Positions 32,817-41,465 of a stretch of DNA of 64,000 nucleotides are shown piece by piece (position 1 is the stretch's first letter; every line of letters begins with the position of its first letter). This DNA comes from Streptomyces hawaiiensis. Lineage in GTDB: Bacteria > Actinomycetota > Actinomycetes > Streptomycetales > Streptomycetaceae. The stretch is from positions 3,782,001 to 3,846,000 of the forward strand of contig NZ_CP021978.1 of assembly GCF_004803895.1 (NCBI RefSeq), written 5' to 3'. The notes below the pieces were generated by a model. It ran no database searches, was not told the DNA's origin, and saw only the letters and a program-made list of their open reading frames with translations. A program made the position numbers and the translations under genes.

Positions 32817-33695
32817 ATGACGGAGGATGCCGTGGTGGACGGACCGGACCGGGAACTGCTCACCATCGGTGCGTTCGCCGCGCGCGCCCGCCTGTCGGCG
32901 AAGGCCCTGCGGCTGTACGACCGGCTGGACCTGCTGGCCCCGGCACATGTCGACGAGGCCACCGGCTACCGCTACTACCGCGCCGGCCAGGTCGAGCGGG
33001 CCCGGCTCGTGGCCATGCTGCGGCAGCTGGACATGCCGCTCGCCCGGATCGCCGAGGTGGTCGCGGCGGGCGACGGGCCCGCGGCGGCCGGGCTGCTCGG
33101 CGCGTACTGGGCGGATGTCGAGGCGCGGGTGGCGGGGCAGCGGACGCTCGCCGAGTACCTCCGTGGACGGCTGTCGGGGAGGAGCTCCGAGATGTACGGG
33201 AAGTTCGCGGTCGAGACGGTGCAGACGCCCGCGCAGGTGGTGATCTCCGAGAAGCGGCACACGCTGGCGGACGAGCTGCCGGCGTGGATCGGGGCGGCGC
33301 TGGGCCGGCTGGAGGAGGCGGCCCGGGAGTGCGGAGGTGTGGCGGGGGTGCCGTACGTCGCCTATCACGCGGAGGTGTCGACGGAGAGCGACGGCCCCGC
33401 GGAGGCGTGTGTGCCGGTGGCCGACGAGGCGGCGGCCCGGGCCTGGGTGGAACGGCGCGGCCGGGCGTGGGAGACGGCGGTGCGGGTGGAGCCGGCCCGG
33501 CGGCTGGCGTACACCAGGATCACCAAGGCGCAGGTGGCGCATCCGCAGATCCTGGCCGCGTTCGAGGCGGTGGAGGAGTGGATGGCGGCGAAGGGGCTGA
33601 CGGCGACCGGCCCTTGCCGGGAGCTGTACTTCGCGGACTGGGCGGCGACGGGCCCCGAGGACCCGGTGTGTGACGTGGCGTTCCCGGTGAGCTGA
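32817..33695 (+). CDS. MerR regulator with GyrI-like effector domain
   Basis: A 292-residue protein. The N-terminal MerR helix-turn-helix reads IGAFAARARLSAKALRLYDR, with HVDEATGYRYYRAGQVERAR following. A coiled-coil leads to a GyrI/BmrR-like C-terminal domain (residues ~140-290) that binds small aromatic or cationic compounds. No exporter is adjacent, so the target is unknown. A terminator hairpin follows. Confidence 0.9.
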   Translation: MTEDAVVDGPDRELLTIGAFAARARLSAKALRLYDRLDLLAPAHVDEATGYRYYRAGQVERARLVAMLRQLDMPLARIAEVVAAGDGPAAAGLLGAYWADVEARVAGQRTLAEYLRGRLSGRSSEMYGKFAVETVQTPAQVVISEKRHTLADELPAWIGAALGRLEEAARECGGVAGVPYVAYHAEVSTESDGPAEACVPVADEAAARAWVERRGRAWETAVRVEPARRLAYTRITKAQVAHPQILAAFEAVEEWMAAKGLTATGPCRELYFADWAATGPEDPVCDVAFPVS

Positions 33696-33725
33696 TCCCT
33701 TTCAAGGACCCCGCGGGCACAAACG

Positions 33726-33767
33726 GAGCCCTCTCGGCAAGGACGGCGATGCTGGTCGAGAGGGCTC
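33726..33767. terminator. Convergent terminator
   Basis: GAGCCCTCTCG and CGAGAGGGCTC form a perfect 11-bp stem around a 20-base loop between the convergent MerR and DUF397 genes. It can stop transcription from both sides. Confidence 0.75.
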
Positions 33768-33802
33768 TGTCGGTGGTGCTTGTGGTGCGGTCGATCGCGG
33801 GG

Positions 33803-33994
33803 TCAGGCCTTGACCGAGGCCACGAAGGCGCTCCACGCGTCGGCGGGAAACGCCAGTTTGGGGCCCTCGGGGATCTTGGTGTCCCCGAGCTCCAGGGCCT
33901 CGTCGACGGTCGACCTGACCATCACGCACGCGCCGTTGTTGTTGGTGTAGGAGGACGTCGTCCACGTTTCCGTGGCGCCCAGACGAATTGCCAT
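33803..33994 (-). CDS. DUF397 protein
   Basis: A 63-residue protein with the DUF397 pattern WTTSSYTNNNGACVMV, VDEALELGDTK and LAFPADAWSAFVASVK. In Streptomyces such proteins pair with XRE regulators of the WhiJ type and relieve or modify their DNA binding. Its partner XRE gene lies upstream on the same strand, 196 bp away. The gap holds an inverted repeat (CGCCAACC/TGGTTGGCG, about 34031-34057), a possible operator. Confidence 0.93.
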   Translation of the reverse strand: MAIRLGATETWTTSSYTNNNGACVMVRSTVDEALELGDTKIPEGPKLAFPADAWSAFVASVKA

Positions 33995-34190
33995 GTTCGC
34001 TCCGTTGCCAGTTGCGTTTACGCCAACCCGTGCTGGTGGTTGGCGTGATCGACGCTACTCGCCAACATCCTCGTACGGAGCAGCCATTCACTCGACTGGA
34101 TGGCATATTCCAGGGGAGACTTCCAGTCAGGCGTGTCAGGGGTGTAGCATCCCGCGCTTTGCCCGACGGAAGGTCATCCTCCGGCGGCGG

Positions 34191-35048
34191 TCAGCGCGCG
34201 TAATCCTTCGCCAGGCGCTCGATGAGCTGCCGCGACTGGTCCACGTTCAGCGACTGGGCCCGCAAGTGCTCGTACATCACCGTGTACTTCTGTACGTCGA
34301 GCGGCTTCTCCAGGTACAGGTCGCTGGTGACGCCCTCGATGTAGACCACGCTCGAGTCGGCCGCGTCGGCGAACTCCAGGATCGAGTACTGGCCGTTGAT
34401 GCCGGCGTGCGCGCCGACCTCGAACGGCAGGACCTGCACGGTGATGTGGGGCAGCTGCGACATCTCGATGAGGTGCTCCAGCTGCTCGCGCATCACCGGC
34501 CGGCTGCCGACGATCCGGTGCAGGGACGCCTCGTCCAGGACCACCCACAGCCGCAGCGGTTCCGTTTCGGCGGTGATCCGGCCCTGCCGGCGCAGCCGGA
34601 CCTCGACGCGCTTGTCGTTGTCCGCCTCCGAGGCCTCGGGCGAGCCGCCGCGGATGATGGCCTCGGCGTACGCACGGGTCTGCAACAGGCCGGTGATGAT
34701 CTGGGGTTCGTAGACCCGCAGCGACTCGGCGTCCGTCTCCAGGCCGATGTAGACGCTGTAGGGGATGTCCCCGAAGGCGTGCCACCAGCCCTGCTGCCGG
34801 GAGTCCTTGGCCATCTGCATCAGCGAGTCGACGATGCGCTGGTCCTCGACCTCGTAGACCCCGCACAGGTCGCGGACGTCGCGCTGGCTGATGCTGCGCC
34901 GCCCGTTCTCCAGCCGGCTGATCTTCGACTGCGACACCAGCAGCCGCTCGGCCACCTCTTCGGCCGTCATGCCCTTGAGCTCGCGGAGCCTGCGGAGCTC
35001 CTGGCCCAGCCGGCGCCGCCTGACGGTGGGATTGACATTGGACGCCAC
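34191..35048 (-). CDS. XRE regulator with DUF5753 domain (WhiJ-like)
   Basis: A 285-residue protein. An N-terminal XRE helix-turn-helix (MTAEEVAERLLVSQSKISRL) is followed by the DUF5753 domain from about residue 95 (YEPQIITGLLQTRAYAEAII ... LPFEVGAHAGINGQYSILEF). Proteins of this type with a DUF397 partner act in development and antibiotic control in Streptomyces. The ATG at 35048 begins MASNVNPTVRRRRLGQ. The inverted repeat TCTGCT-GTTG-AGCAGA lies 40 bp upstream. Confidence 0.93.
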   Translation of the reverse strand: MASNVNPTVRRRRLGQELRRLRELKGMTAEEVAERLLVSQSKISRLENGRRSISQRDVRDLCGVYEVEDQRIVDSLMQMAKDSRQQGWWHAFGDIPYSVYIGLETDAESLRVYEPQIITGLLQTRAYAEAIIRGGSPEASEADNDKRVEVRLRRQGRITAETEPLRLWVVLDEASLHRIVGSRPVMREQLEHLIEMSQLPHITVQVLPFEVGAHAGINGQYSILEFADAADSSVVYIEGVTSDLYLEKPLDVQKYTVMYEHLRAQSLNVDQSRQLIERLAKDYAR

Positions 35049-35087
35049 GGGACGTGCACCTCCGGCTGCGTGCCTCTACTTTGCGTA

Positions 35088-35103
35088 TCTGCTGTTGAGC
35101 AGA
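35088..35103. promoter_or_regulatory. Inverted repeat upstream of the XRE gene
   Basis: TCTGCT and AGCAGA flank GTTG, a perfect 6-bp inverted repeat 40 bp before the XRE start codon, next to TTTGCGTA. It is a candidate autoregulatory operator. Confidence 0.5.
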
Positions 35104-35178
35104 CTGCCACCAAGGTGCTCACTACCGCTGGGAAACGGTGGATATGCGACGGGTACACGCCAGTTCGGGCACGGCATG

Positions 35179-35222
35179 CCGAGCGGGGCGGAGAGAGTGT
35201 GCGCTCTCTTCGCCCCGCTCGG
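35179..35222 (-). terminator. Long-stem terminator after the GPP34 gene
   Basis: CCGAGCGGGGCG plus GAGAGAG pair with CTCTCTT plus CGCCCCGCTCGG around TGTGCG, a 19-bp stem with one mismatch. It lies about 90 bp downstream of the GPP34 stop on the minus strand and upstream of the XRE promoter. Confidence 0.8.
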
Positions 35223-35313
35223 ACAGCGGCTCCCGTGACCGGGTTCGTGGGTCCCGTGGTGCGTGTGCCGGTCGTAGGCCTTGCCGGTGCGTCGCGGTGC
35301 CGTGCGTCGCGGC

Positions 35314-36069
35314 TCAGTGAGCCGCGACGCGCGCCATGCTTCCGTGGCGCGGTTGCATCGGAACGCCGCGGGCGGGTTCCGATGCCGGCCTGGCTCCGCC
35401 GGCGGCCTGACGGCCGGACGGTGCCGGGCTGCGGCGCGGCTGGGCCGCGACGCCGTTCTGGACGTCCATCACCGCGTGCGCGACGAGGCCGCCCATGGGG
35501 TCGTGCCTGATCAGGTCCCTGAGCCGGGAGCGAGAGGAGCGTCCCTCGTTGCCCGGGTACAGGTGCTTGCCGAGGCCGACCGCATGGGCGAGGGCGGCGA
35601 GTGCCGCGGTCCGCGGGTCCGGCGGTACGCCGGTGCGGATCGCGGAGTCCAGCCGGGCCCTGATCTCCCGGCTGATCTCGGTCTCCGTCGCCTGGTAGCG
35701 AGTCGTCGGCAGCACTCCGCACATCTGGCCGGCCACGGCATGCACCATGCCGCACCGCTCCAGATGCGAGAGGTAGGTCTGGCGCAGCCCGAGACGCGGC
35801 CCGCCAATCCAGTTCACCGCACGTACGGGAGCGCCACGCCTTCGCAGCAACTCCAACGCGCAGTCCAAAGTTGGATCTCCAGTCGGCCGTGGTGCCACCA
35901 CGGCGATACGATCCCCGTCTGGGGCTATCCGTCCGGCCAGCGCCAGCTCCACTAGCTGCGCTCCGGCCAGACCGAGGTCGAGCGACTGCGGCTGTGCGGT
36001 GGTACCCGTGGTCGGGTCCAACGCCAGCAGCAGAAGCTCCTCCGGAAGTGTTCTGCGGCTCCTGCCCAT
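35314..36069 (-). CDS. GPP34-family protein
   Basis: A 251-residue protein starting MGRSRRTLPEELLLLALDPT, with the GPP34 pattern GLAGAQLVELALAGRI and LDCALELLRRRGAPVRAVNW. In eukaryotes GPP34/GOLPH3 binds phosphoinositides; in actinobacteria it is a common protein of unknown role, often beside XRE/DUF397 genes, as here. The last ~45 residues are basic and Ala/Pro-rich. The ATG at 36069 has GGGAGG five bases upstream. Confidence 0.9.
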   Translation of the reverse strand: MGRSRRTLPEELLLLALDPTTGTTAQPQSLDLGLAGAQLVELALAGRIAPDGDRIAVVAPRPTGDPTLDCALELLRRRGAPVRAVNWIGGPRLGLRQTYLSHLERCGMVHAVAGQMCGVLPTTRYQATETEISREIRARLDSAIRTGVPPDPRTAALAALAHAVGLGKHLYPGNEGRSSRSRLRDLIRHDPMGGLVAHAVMDVQNGVAAQPRRSPAPSGRQAAGGARPASEPARGVPMQPRHGSMARVAAH

Positions 36070-36304
36070 CCATGCCTCCCCGCGTGGATGAAAGACAGGG
36101 TGACCCCTCTCACATTGGTCTGTCGAGGGTGCGTGACCGGTTCGTAGTGGAACCAGTAGGTATGTCGTTCTCGTCTACCGGATGGGTTTGGCCCGCACAC
36201 AGGACACTGGTACATGGTTCGGACAGCGCCACAGCGGTGTCACGGGCGGCGGTTCACGGTTCGGTAGACGCACGCGGGGCGTGCGGCGCGAGGAGGAGGC
36301 ATCG

Positions 36305-39286
36305 GTGGCGGGCGAGTCCCCCGACAGGTCGAAGCAGCGCGAGTCGTCGGCACGAAAGACGTCGGGGAGCGCGAGTCCGGTTCCGGAGGCCAGGAGCGAA
36401 GCCGCCGACCCGCGGCTCGCGGTGGCCCGGGACCCGGAGAGGTCCTCGGCACGAGGCGGTGCCGATACGGCGACCCGCGTGCTGTCCACACGGACGGCGG
36501 AGGAACCGGGGAACGCCGGGCGCGCTGTGCGTGGCTCTGACGCCGAGGACGACGCCGAGCGGGGTGACGGCGACTCGGGCCCCGAGGATGGGGCGGACGA
36601 CGCGGGGCGCGCTGCTCGTGGCTCGGACGCCGAGGGGGCCGAGGGGGCCGAGAGCGACTCGGACACCGAGGACGCGGCGGCTGAGGCGGGGCAGGGGGCT
36701 TCCGGCTCCGCCGGGGCCGAGGATGGTGGGTCCTCCGGCGCCGGGGGCAGTGACGGGCGGCTGAGGGACGCCGTCGCGGCGTGGGTCGCGTCGGCGGACG
36801 GGGACGAGGCGGCTGCTGCCGCCGGGGACGACGCCGAGGGCGCGGAGAAGCCCGAGGAGGTCGACGGGGACGCCCAGGAGGCCGGGAAGACCACCGGAGC
36901 CGGGAAGACCACCGCAACCGCGCAGACCGGCACGGACGCCGCCGACGCCGACGCCGAGGACGACCGTACGGACGAGCCGGCGCAGGCCGACTCCGAGGAC
37001 GCCCGGGACGGCCGGGAAGCCGCAGCGGCGGCGCCCGAGGGCTCCGAGGCGGGCCAGGGCGACGCCGACGAGCCGGAGGCGGACCGTTCCGTCAGCGCGG
37101 GCACCGCCGAGGCGAAGGCCTCCGAACCCGTAGACCCTCGCGTCTCCGACGACACCGAGGCCGCGTCGAAGACCGCCGAGGCGGTCACCGCCGAGGCCGA
37201 GGCGGACGAGCGGACCGACGACGAGGGCTCCGAACCCACGGACCCGCGTGTCTCCGCCGACGCCAAGGCCGCCGACACCGACACCGACGCGGGCGCCGCC
37301 GACGCGAAAGCGGGCAAGCCGGCCGACGGCGAGAGCCCCGAGCCCGCGGATGCGCGTGTCCCCGACGACGCCGAGGCCGCACCCAAGGCCGCCGAGGCCG
37401 AGGCGGACGAGCCGGCCGACGACGAGAACCCCGTACCCGCGGACCCGCGCGCCGACAACGACGCCAAGACCGCCGACACACACACCGACACTGACGCGGA
37501 CACCGCCGACGAGCGGGCCGACGAAGCCAAAGCCGCGCCGAAGACCGCCGAGGCCAAGACCGCGCCGAAGGCCGAGGACGCCAAGACCGCCGACGCCGAC
37601 AGCAAGGCCGGGACCGCCGGCACCCTCAAGGACGAGCCCGGCAGCCACTCGGAGCCGAAGCCGGGCGGAGCCACCGGTACCGGCAAGACCCCGAAGCCCG
37701 GCGGAGCCGCCGGTGTCTCCGGCGAGTCGGACGACGACGCCGGCGACCCGCCCGCCGAACCGCCCGTCGACCAGCCCACCGCCGTTTTCAAAGCCGTGCG
37801 GCCTCCGGTCGATCAGCCCACCACCATGCTGAAGCTCGGGGGCGCGACCAAGGACGTTCCGGAGAGGGACGCCGAGCGGACCAGCAAGTTCGTCGCGCTC
37901 AAGCCCCTGGACGACCAGGCGGCCAGAAAGCCGGCCGCCCCGGCCGACGCCACCGCGCCCGTCCCCACCGTCGGCCCCGAGCGGACCACCCAGCAGCCGC
38001 TGCCGCCCAGGCCGCCGCTGGATCTGCTGGCCGAGCTGACGAACACCCCGCCGCCCCCGGAGACCCCGCTGCGGACGGCGGCCCGGCGGGTGAAGATCTG
38101 GACGCCGCTGGTGCTGCTGCTGGTGGTCGTCTTCGCGGTCGTGCAGAGCGTGCGCCCGCTCCCCGCGCCCACCCTCGAGCTCACCGCCGAAGACAGCTAC
38201 ACCTTCGAGGGCGGCAAGGTCGACATCCCCTGGCCCGCCGACGGCCAGGCCGCGCTGGACGTCCAGGGCATCGGCACGTTCGGATCCTCCGGCGAGCAGA
38301 AGCCCGTGCCGATCGCGAGCGTCGCCAAGGTCATGACCGCCTACCTCATCCTGCGCGAGCACCCGCTCAAGAGCGGTGAGGACGGCCCGAAGATCCTCAT
38401 CGACCAGGCCGCCCAGGACCAGTCCGACGCCGGCCAGGAGTCCACCGTCGACGTCACCAAGGGCGACAAGATCACCGAGCGGGAAGCTCTCGAGAGCATC
38501 CTGATCGCGTCCGCGAACAACGTGGCGCGGCTGCTCGCCCGCTGGGACGCGGGGTCCGAGAAGGCGTTCGTGCGGAAGATGAACGACGCCGCCGAGGACC
38601 TCGGCATGAAGGACACGACGTACACCGACCCGTCGGGCCTGAACAACACGACCGTCTCCACGGCCGTGGACCAGGTGAAGCTCGCCAAGGCCGCCATGCA
38701 ACAGCCCGCCTTCCGCGAGGTGGCGACGATGATGTCGTACGTCGACTACAAGGGCACCAAGCACGACAACTGGAACCGTCTGGTCGGTTACAACGACGTC
38801 ACCGGCATCAAGACCGGCACGACCACGTCGGCCCTCGGCAACCTCGTCTTCTCGGCCAGGAAGGACGTGAACGGCGAGACCCGCCGGATCATCGGCGCGG
38901 TCGTGCGCCAGCCCGCCGGCGGCCCGGACAACACGATCCTGGGCGCCGCGCTCCACGAGGGCGACAAGCTGATCCGGGCCGCGCAGGGCGCGCTGGAGTC
39001 GGCGACGATCCTGAAGAAGGGCGACGTCGTCGGGTACGCCGACGACGGTCTCGGCGGCCGCACACCGGTCGCCGTCACCAAGGACGTCACGGCCGTCGGC
39101 TGGGCGGGCCTGTCCGTCGAGCTGACGTTCTCCGGGGACGACCTGCCGCACACGGCCAAGGCCGGTACGAAGGTGGGTACGCTCACCGTCGGCGACGGCA
39201 CCACCAGCGCCGTGAAGGTCCCGGTCGCCCTCCAGAAGGACCTGGTGGAGCCGGACTTCGCGGCCAAGCTCACGCGCCTCGGCTGA
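36305..39286 (+). CDS. D-alanyl-D-alanine carboxypeptidase with long acidic cytoplasmic region
   Basis: A 993-residue protein, more than twice the family length. Residues ~1-590 are intracellular, rich in Asp, Glu, Ala and Lys, with four degenerate repeats of the type EPxDPRVSDDxEAA, followed by two PVDQPTxxxK units. One membrane helix (TPLVLLLVVVFAVVQSV) is at ~598-618. Outside lies an S11 penicillin-binding domain with the catalytic Ser and Lys of IASVAKVMTAY (~672-675), SAN (~736) and KTG (~836). It trims the terminal D-Ala of peptidoglycan stem peptides. The GTG at 36305 has GGAGGAGG upstream. The acidic part may be a protein-docking or phosphorylation region (inference). Confidence 0.93.
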   Translation: MAGESPDRSKQRESSARKTSGSASPVPEARSEAADPRLAVARDPERSSARGGADTATRVLSTRTAEEPGNAGRAVRGSDAEDDAERGDGDSGPEDGADDAGRAARGSDAEGAEGAESDSDTEDAAAEAGQGASGSAGAEDGGSSGAGGSDGRLRDAVAAWVASADGDEAAAAAGDDAEGAEKPEEVDGDAQEAGKTTGAGKTTATAQTGTDAADADAEDDRTDEPAQADSEDARDGREAAAAAPEGSEAGQGDADEPEADRSVSAGTAEAKASEPVDPRVSDDTEAASKTAEAVTAEAEADERTDDEGSEPTDPRVSADAKAADTDTDAGAADAKAGKPADGESPEPADARVPDDAEAAPKAAEAEADEPADDENPVPADPRADNDAKTADTHTDTDADTADERADEAKAAPKTAEAKTAPKAEDAKTADADSKAGTAGTLKDEPGSHSEPKPGGATGTGKTPKPGGAAGVSGESDDDAGDPPAEPPVDQPTAVFKAVRPPVDQPTTMLKLGGATKDVPERDAERTSKFVALKPLDDQAARKPAAPADATAPVPTVGPERTTQQPLPPRPPLDLLAELTNTPPPPETPLRTAARRVKIWTPLVLLLVVVFAVVQSVRPLPAPTLELTAEDSYTFEGGKVDIPWPADGQAALDVQGIGTFGSSGEQKPVPIASVAKVMTAYLILREHPLKSGEDGPKILIDQAAQDQSDAGQESTVDVTKGDKITEREALESILIASANNVARLLARWDAGSEKAFVRKMNDAAEDLGMKDTTYTDPSGLNNTTVSTAVDQVKLAKAAMQQPAFREVATMMSYVDYKGTKHDNWNRLVGYNDVTGIKTGTTTSALGNLVFSARKDVNGETRRIIGAVVRQPAGGPDNTILGAALHEGDKLIRAAQGALESATILKKGDVVGYADDGLGGRTPVAVTKDVTAVGWAGLSVELTFSGDDLPHTAKAGTKVGTLTVGDGTTSAVKVPVALQKDLVEPDFAAKLTRLG

Positions 39287-39447
39287 CCCGGGGCGCCCCC
39301 GCACCACCGCACTCCGCCGGTAACGGCCCGTCCGGGCGCCGCCCGGCGGGGTGCGTGCTAGCGTCCCGAATCGGGACAGGTAGCCGCTCGCCGCGGCACG
39401 GCGGCGGAAGCCGAGAACAGAAGACGGGACACGGGGAGTGCCTTCGA

Positions 39448-41364
39448 GTGGCCACTGCGGAGCCGACACGCGCAGACGACGCCGAACCGGGCTCGGTACC
39501 GGGCCCGCGAATACGCCTGCCCGAACCACCGGAAGACAGTGCGCCGAAGGACAGTGCGCCCCAAGACGGCACGGCGGCGGACAGCACGGCTGAAGGCACC
39601 GGCGCACCCGGCCGTGACGGCGGGGCGCGGTTCGAGTGGCCCGCCCCCGTACTGGCGCTGCGTGAGCACATGCTGCGGCACCCGGTCCTGTCCATCACGG
39701 GCCTCGCCGCAGCGCTGCACATCCTCTGGTTCTTCACGTTCGCGAACAGCGGTGGCGATCTGGCCGCGCAGGACGCGTGGGCCGAGTTCGTCGGCCGGCA
39801 CCCGGACTCGGCGTACAACCTCGCCTGGTACGGCGGGATGCACCCCGTGTCGTACAGCGTGGTGTCGCCGTATCTGATGTCGGTGCTCGGCGTGCGGACG
39901 ACGATGATGATCGCGGGGACGGTCTCGGCCGGTCTGCTGACCCTGCTCCTCCTGCGCAGCCGCTCCGTCCTCAACCCGCTGTGGGCGTCGCTGGCGGGCG
40001 TGTTCGGGCTGTTCTGCAACGCGGTGTCCGGGCGGGTGACGTTCGGGCTGGGCATGATGTTCGCGCTCGGCGCGGTCGCCGTCGTGTTCTGCTGGCCGTA
40101 CCGGTGGCGGTACAAACGCTGGGCGAAGGCCCTGAGCGCGGCGCCGCTGGCCGCGCTGGCCACCATGGCGTCGCCGGTCGCGGGCCTGTTCGTGGGCCTG
40201 GTGGCGGTGGCGCTGTTCCTGCAGAAGCGGCGGCCGGGCGCGTGGGCGCTGGGCCTGGCGCCGACCGCGGTGGTGGCGCTGTCGGCGTGGCTGTTCCCGT
40301 TCTCGGGCACGCAGCCGATGATGATCGGCTCGGTGCTGCTGCCGCTCGCGTTCTCGGTCCTCGCCTGCCTGCTGGTCCCGCAGGAGTGGAAGACGGTCCG
40401 GCTCACGGCCGCGGTGTACGGCCTGGGGGTCGTGCTGGTGTGGCTGATCAGCTCCCAGATCGGTTCGAACATCACACGGCTGGCGATGCTGTTCGCCGGG
40501 GTCGCGCTGGTCGCCGCGCTGCCGTTCGCGGTGCCGCGCACCCGCAAGTGGTACGTGATCGTCGTGGCGCTGTGCGGTTTCGGCGTGTGGATCGGCTTCA
40601 AGTCGGTCGACGACATCGTGCACACGGCCCCTGCGGCGTCCTGGTCGCGTGAGCTCGCACCGCTCGTCAACGAGTTGCAGCAGGTCGGCGCCGAGAAGGG
40701 CCGGGTCGAGGTCGTCCCCGCCCGCTCCCACCGCGAGGCCTCCGCGCTCGCCCCGTACGTCAATCTGGCCCGCGGCTGGAACCGCCAGGCCGACATGGAG
40801 CGCAACCCCCTCTTCTACGACGACACCCTCAACTCGGCGAACTACCACGAGTGGCTGAAGCGCTGGGCGGTGCACTACGTCGTGCTGCCGAAGGGCGAGC
40901 CGGACGGTGACGGGGGTCAGCGGGAGCGGGCGCTGGTGCGGCGCGGGCTGCCGTATCTGACCCAGATCTGGGGCAACGACACCTGGCAGCTGTTCAAGGT
41001 GACCGCTCCGACCCCGCTGGCCGAGCCGAACGCCGTGGTCGACCGGGCCGAGCAGGGCGAGATGATCCTCCAGGTGAGGAAGGCGGGCCGGATCCTGGTC
41101 CGCATCCCGTACTCGCCGTGGCTGAGCATCGTCGACGCGGAGGGCAAGAGCCTGAAGCCGCCGCAGGAGACGGAGGAGTCCAGGAACCGTCCCGAGGGCG
41201 AGCCGAAGACGTACGTGAACGTCAACGGCTGCCTCGCGGAGACGGAGGAGGACGTGCAGGGCGACAAGTGGACGGAGCTGCTGGCCCCCAAGGCCGGCAC
41301 GTACCGTCTGGCGGCGCCGTACCAGCTCCCCCGGGGGACGCCGTGCCCGGAGGAACTGCGCTGA
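39448..41364 (+). CDS. Polytopic membrane protein, GT-C-like
   Basis: A 638-residue protein. A Pro/Asp-rich N-terminal tail (about 75 residues) leads to some ten hydrophobic helices, with GGDLAAQDAWAEFVGRHPD in the first external loop, a position where GT-C glycosyltransferases carry an acidic motif. The C-terminal ~200 residues are extracytoplasmic. It may move or attach a lipid-linked sugar at the cell surface, next to the carboxypeptidase that acts on cell wall. The GTG at 39448 is chosen from the coding pattern. Confidence 0.75.
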   Translation: MATAEPTRADDAEPGSVPGPRIRLPEPPEDSAPKDSAPQDGTAADSTAEGTGAPGRDGGARFEWPAPVLALREHMLRHPVLSITGLAAALHILWFFTFANSGGDLAAQDAWAEFVGRHPDSAYNLAWYGGMHPVSYSVVSPYLMSVLGVRTTMMIAGTVSAGLLTLLLLRSRSVLNPLWASLAGVFGLFCNAVSGRVTFGLGMMFALGAVAVVFCWPYRWRYKRWAKALSAAPLAALATMASPVAGLFVGLVAVALFLQKRRPGAWALGLAPTAVVALSAWLFPFSGTQPMMIGSVLLPLAFSVLACLLVPQEWKTVRLTAAVYGLGVVLVWLISSQIGSNITRLAMLFAGVALVAALPFAVPRTRKWYVIVVALCGFGVWIGFKSVDDIVHTAPAASWSRELAPLVNELQQVGAEKGRVEVVPARSHREASALAPYVNLARGWNRQADMERNPLFYDDTLNSANYHEWLKRWAVHYVVLPKGEPDGDGGQRERALVRRGLPYLTQIWGNDTWQLFKVTAPTPLAEPNAVVDRAEQGEMILQVRKAGRILVRIPYSPWLSIVDAEGKSLKPPQETEESRNRPEGEPKTYVNVNGCLAETEEDVQGDKWTELLAPKAGTYRLAAPYQLPRGTPCPEELR

Positions 41365-41465
41365 GCCGGTCCGCCCGGTCTGTCGCGCCCCTCTGAGCCC
41401 ACCGTTCGCGTTCGATTACAGTGCTGAGCTGTCGTACGTATGGACGGTGCCCCGGGGAGGTCTAG

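Noticed and set aside
36254..39607. A 1117-residue open frame on the minus strand opposite the carboxypeptidase gene
   Set aside because: It is the mirror of a codon-biased high-GC gene: no ribosome site, no domain, and amino-acid composition (Gly, Arg, Val repeats) typical of an antisense frame.
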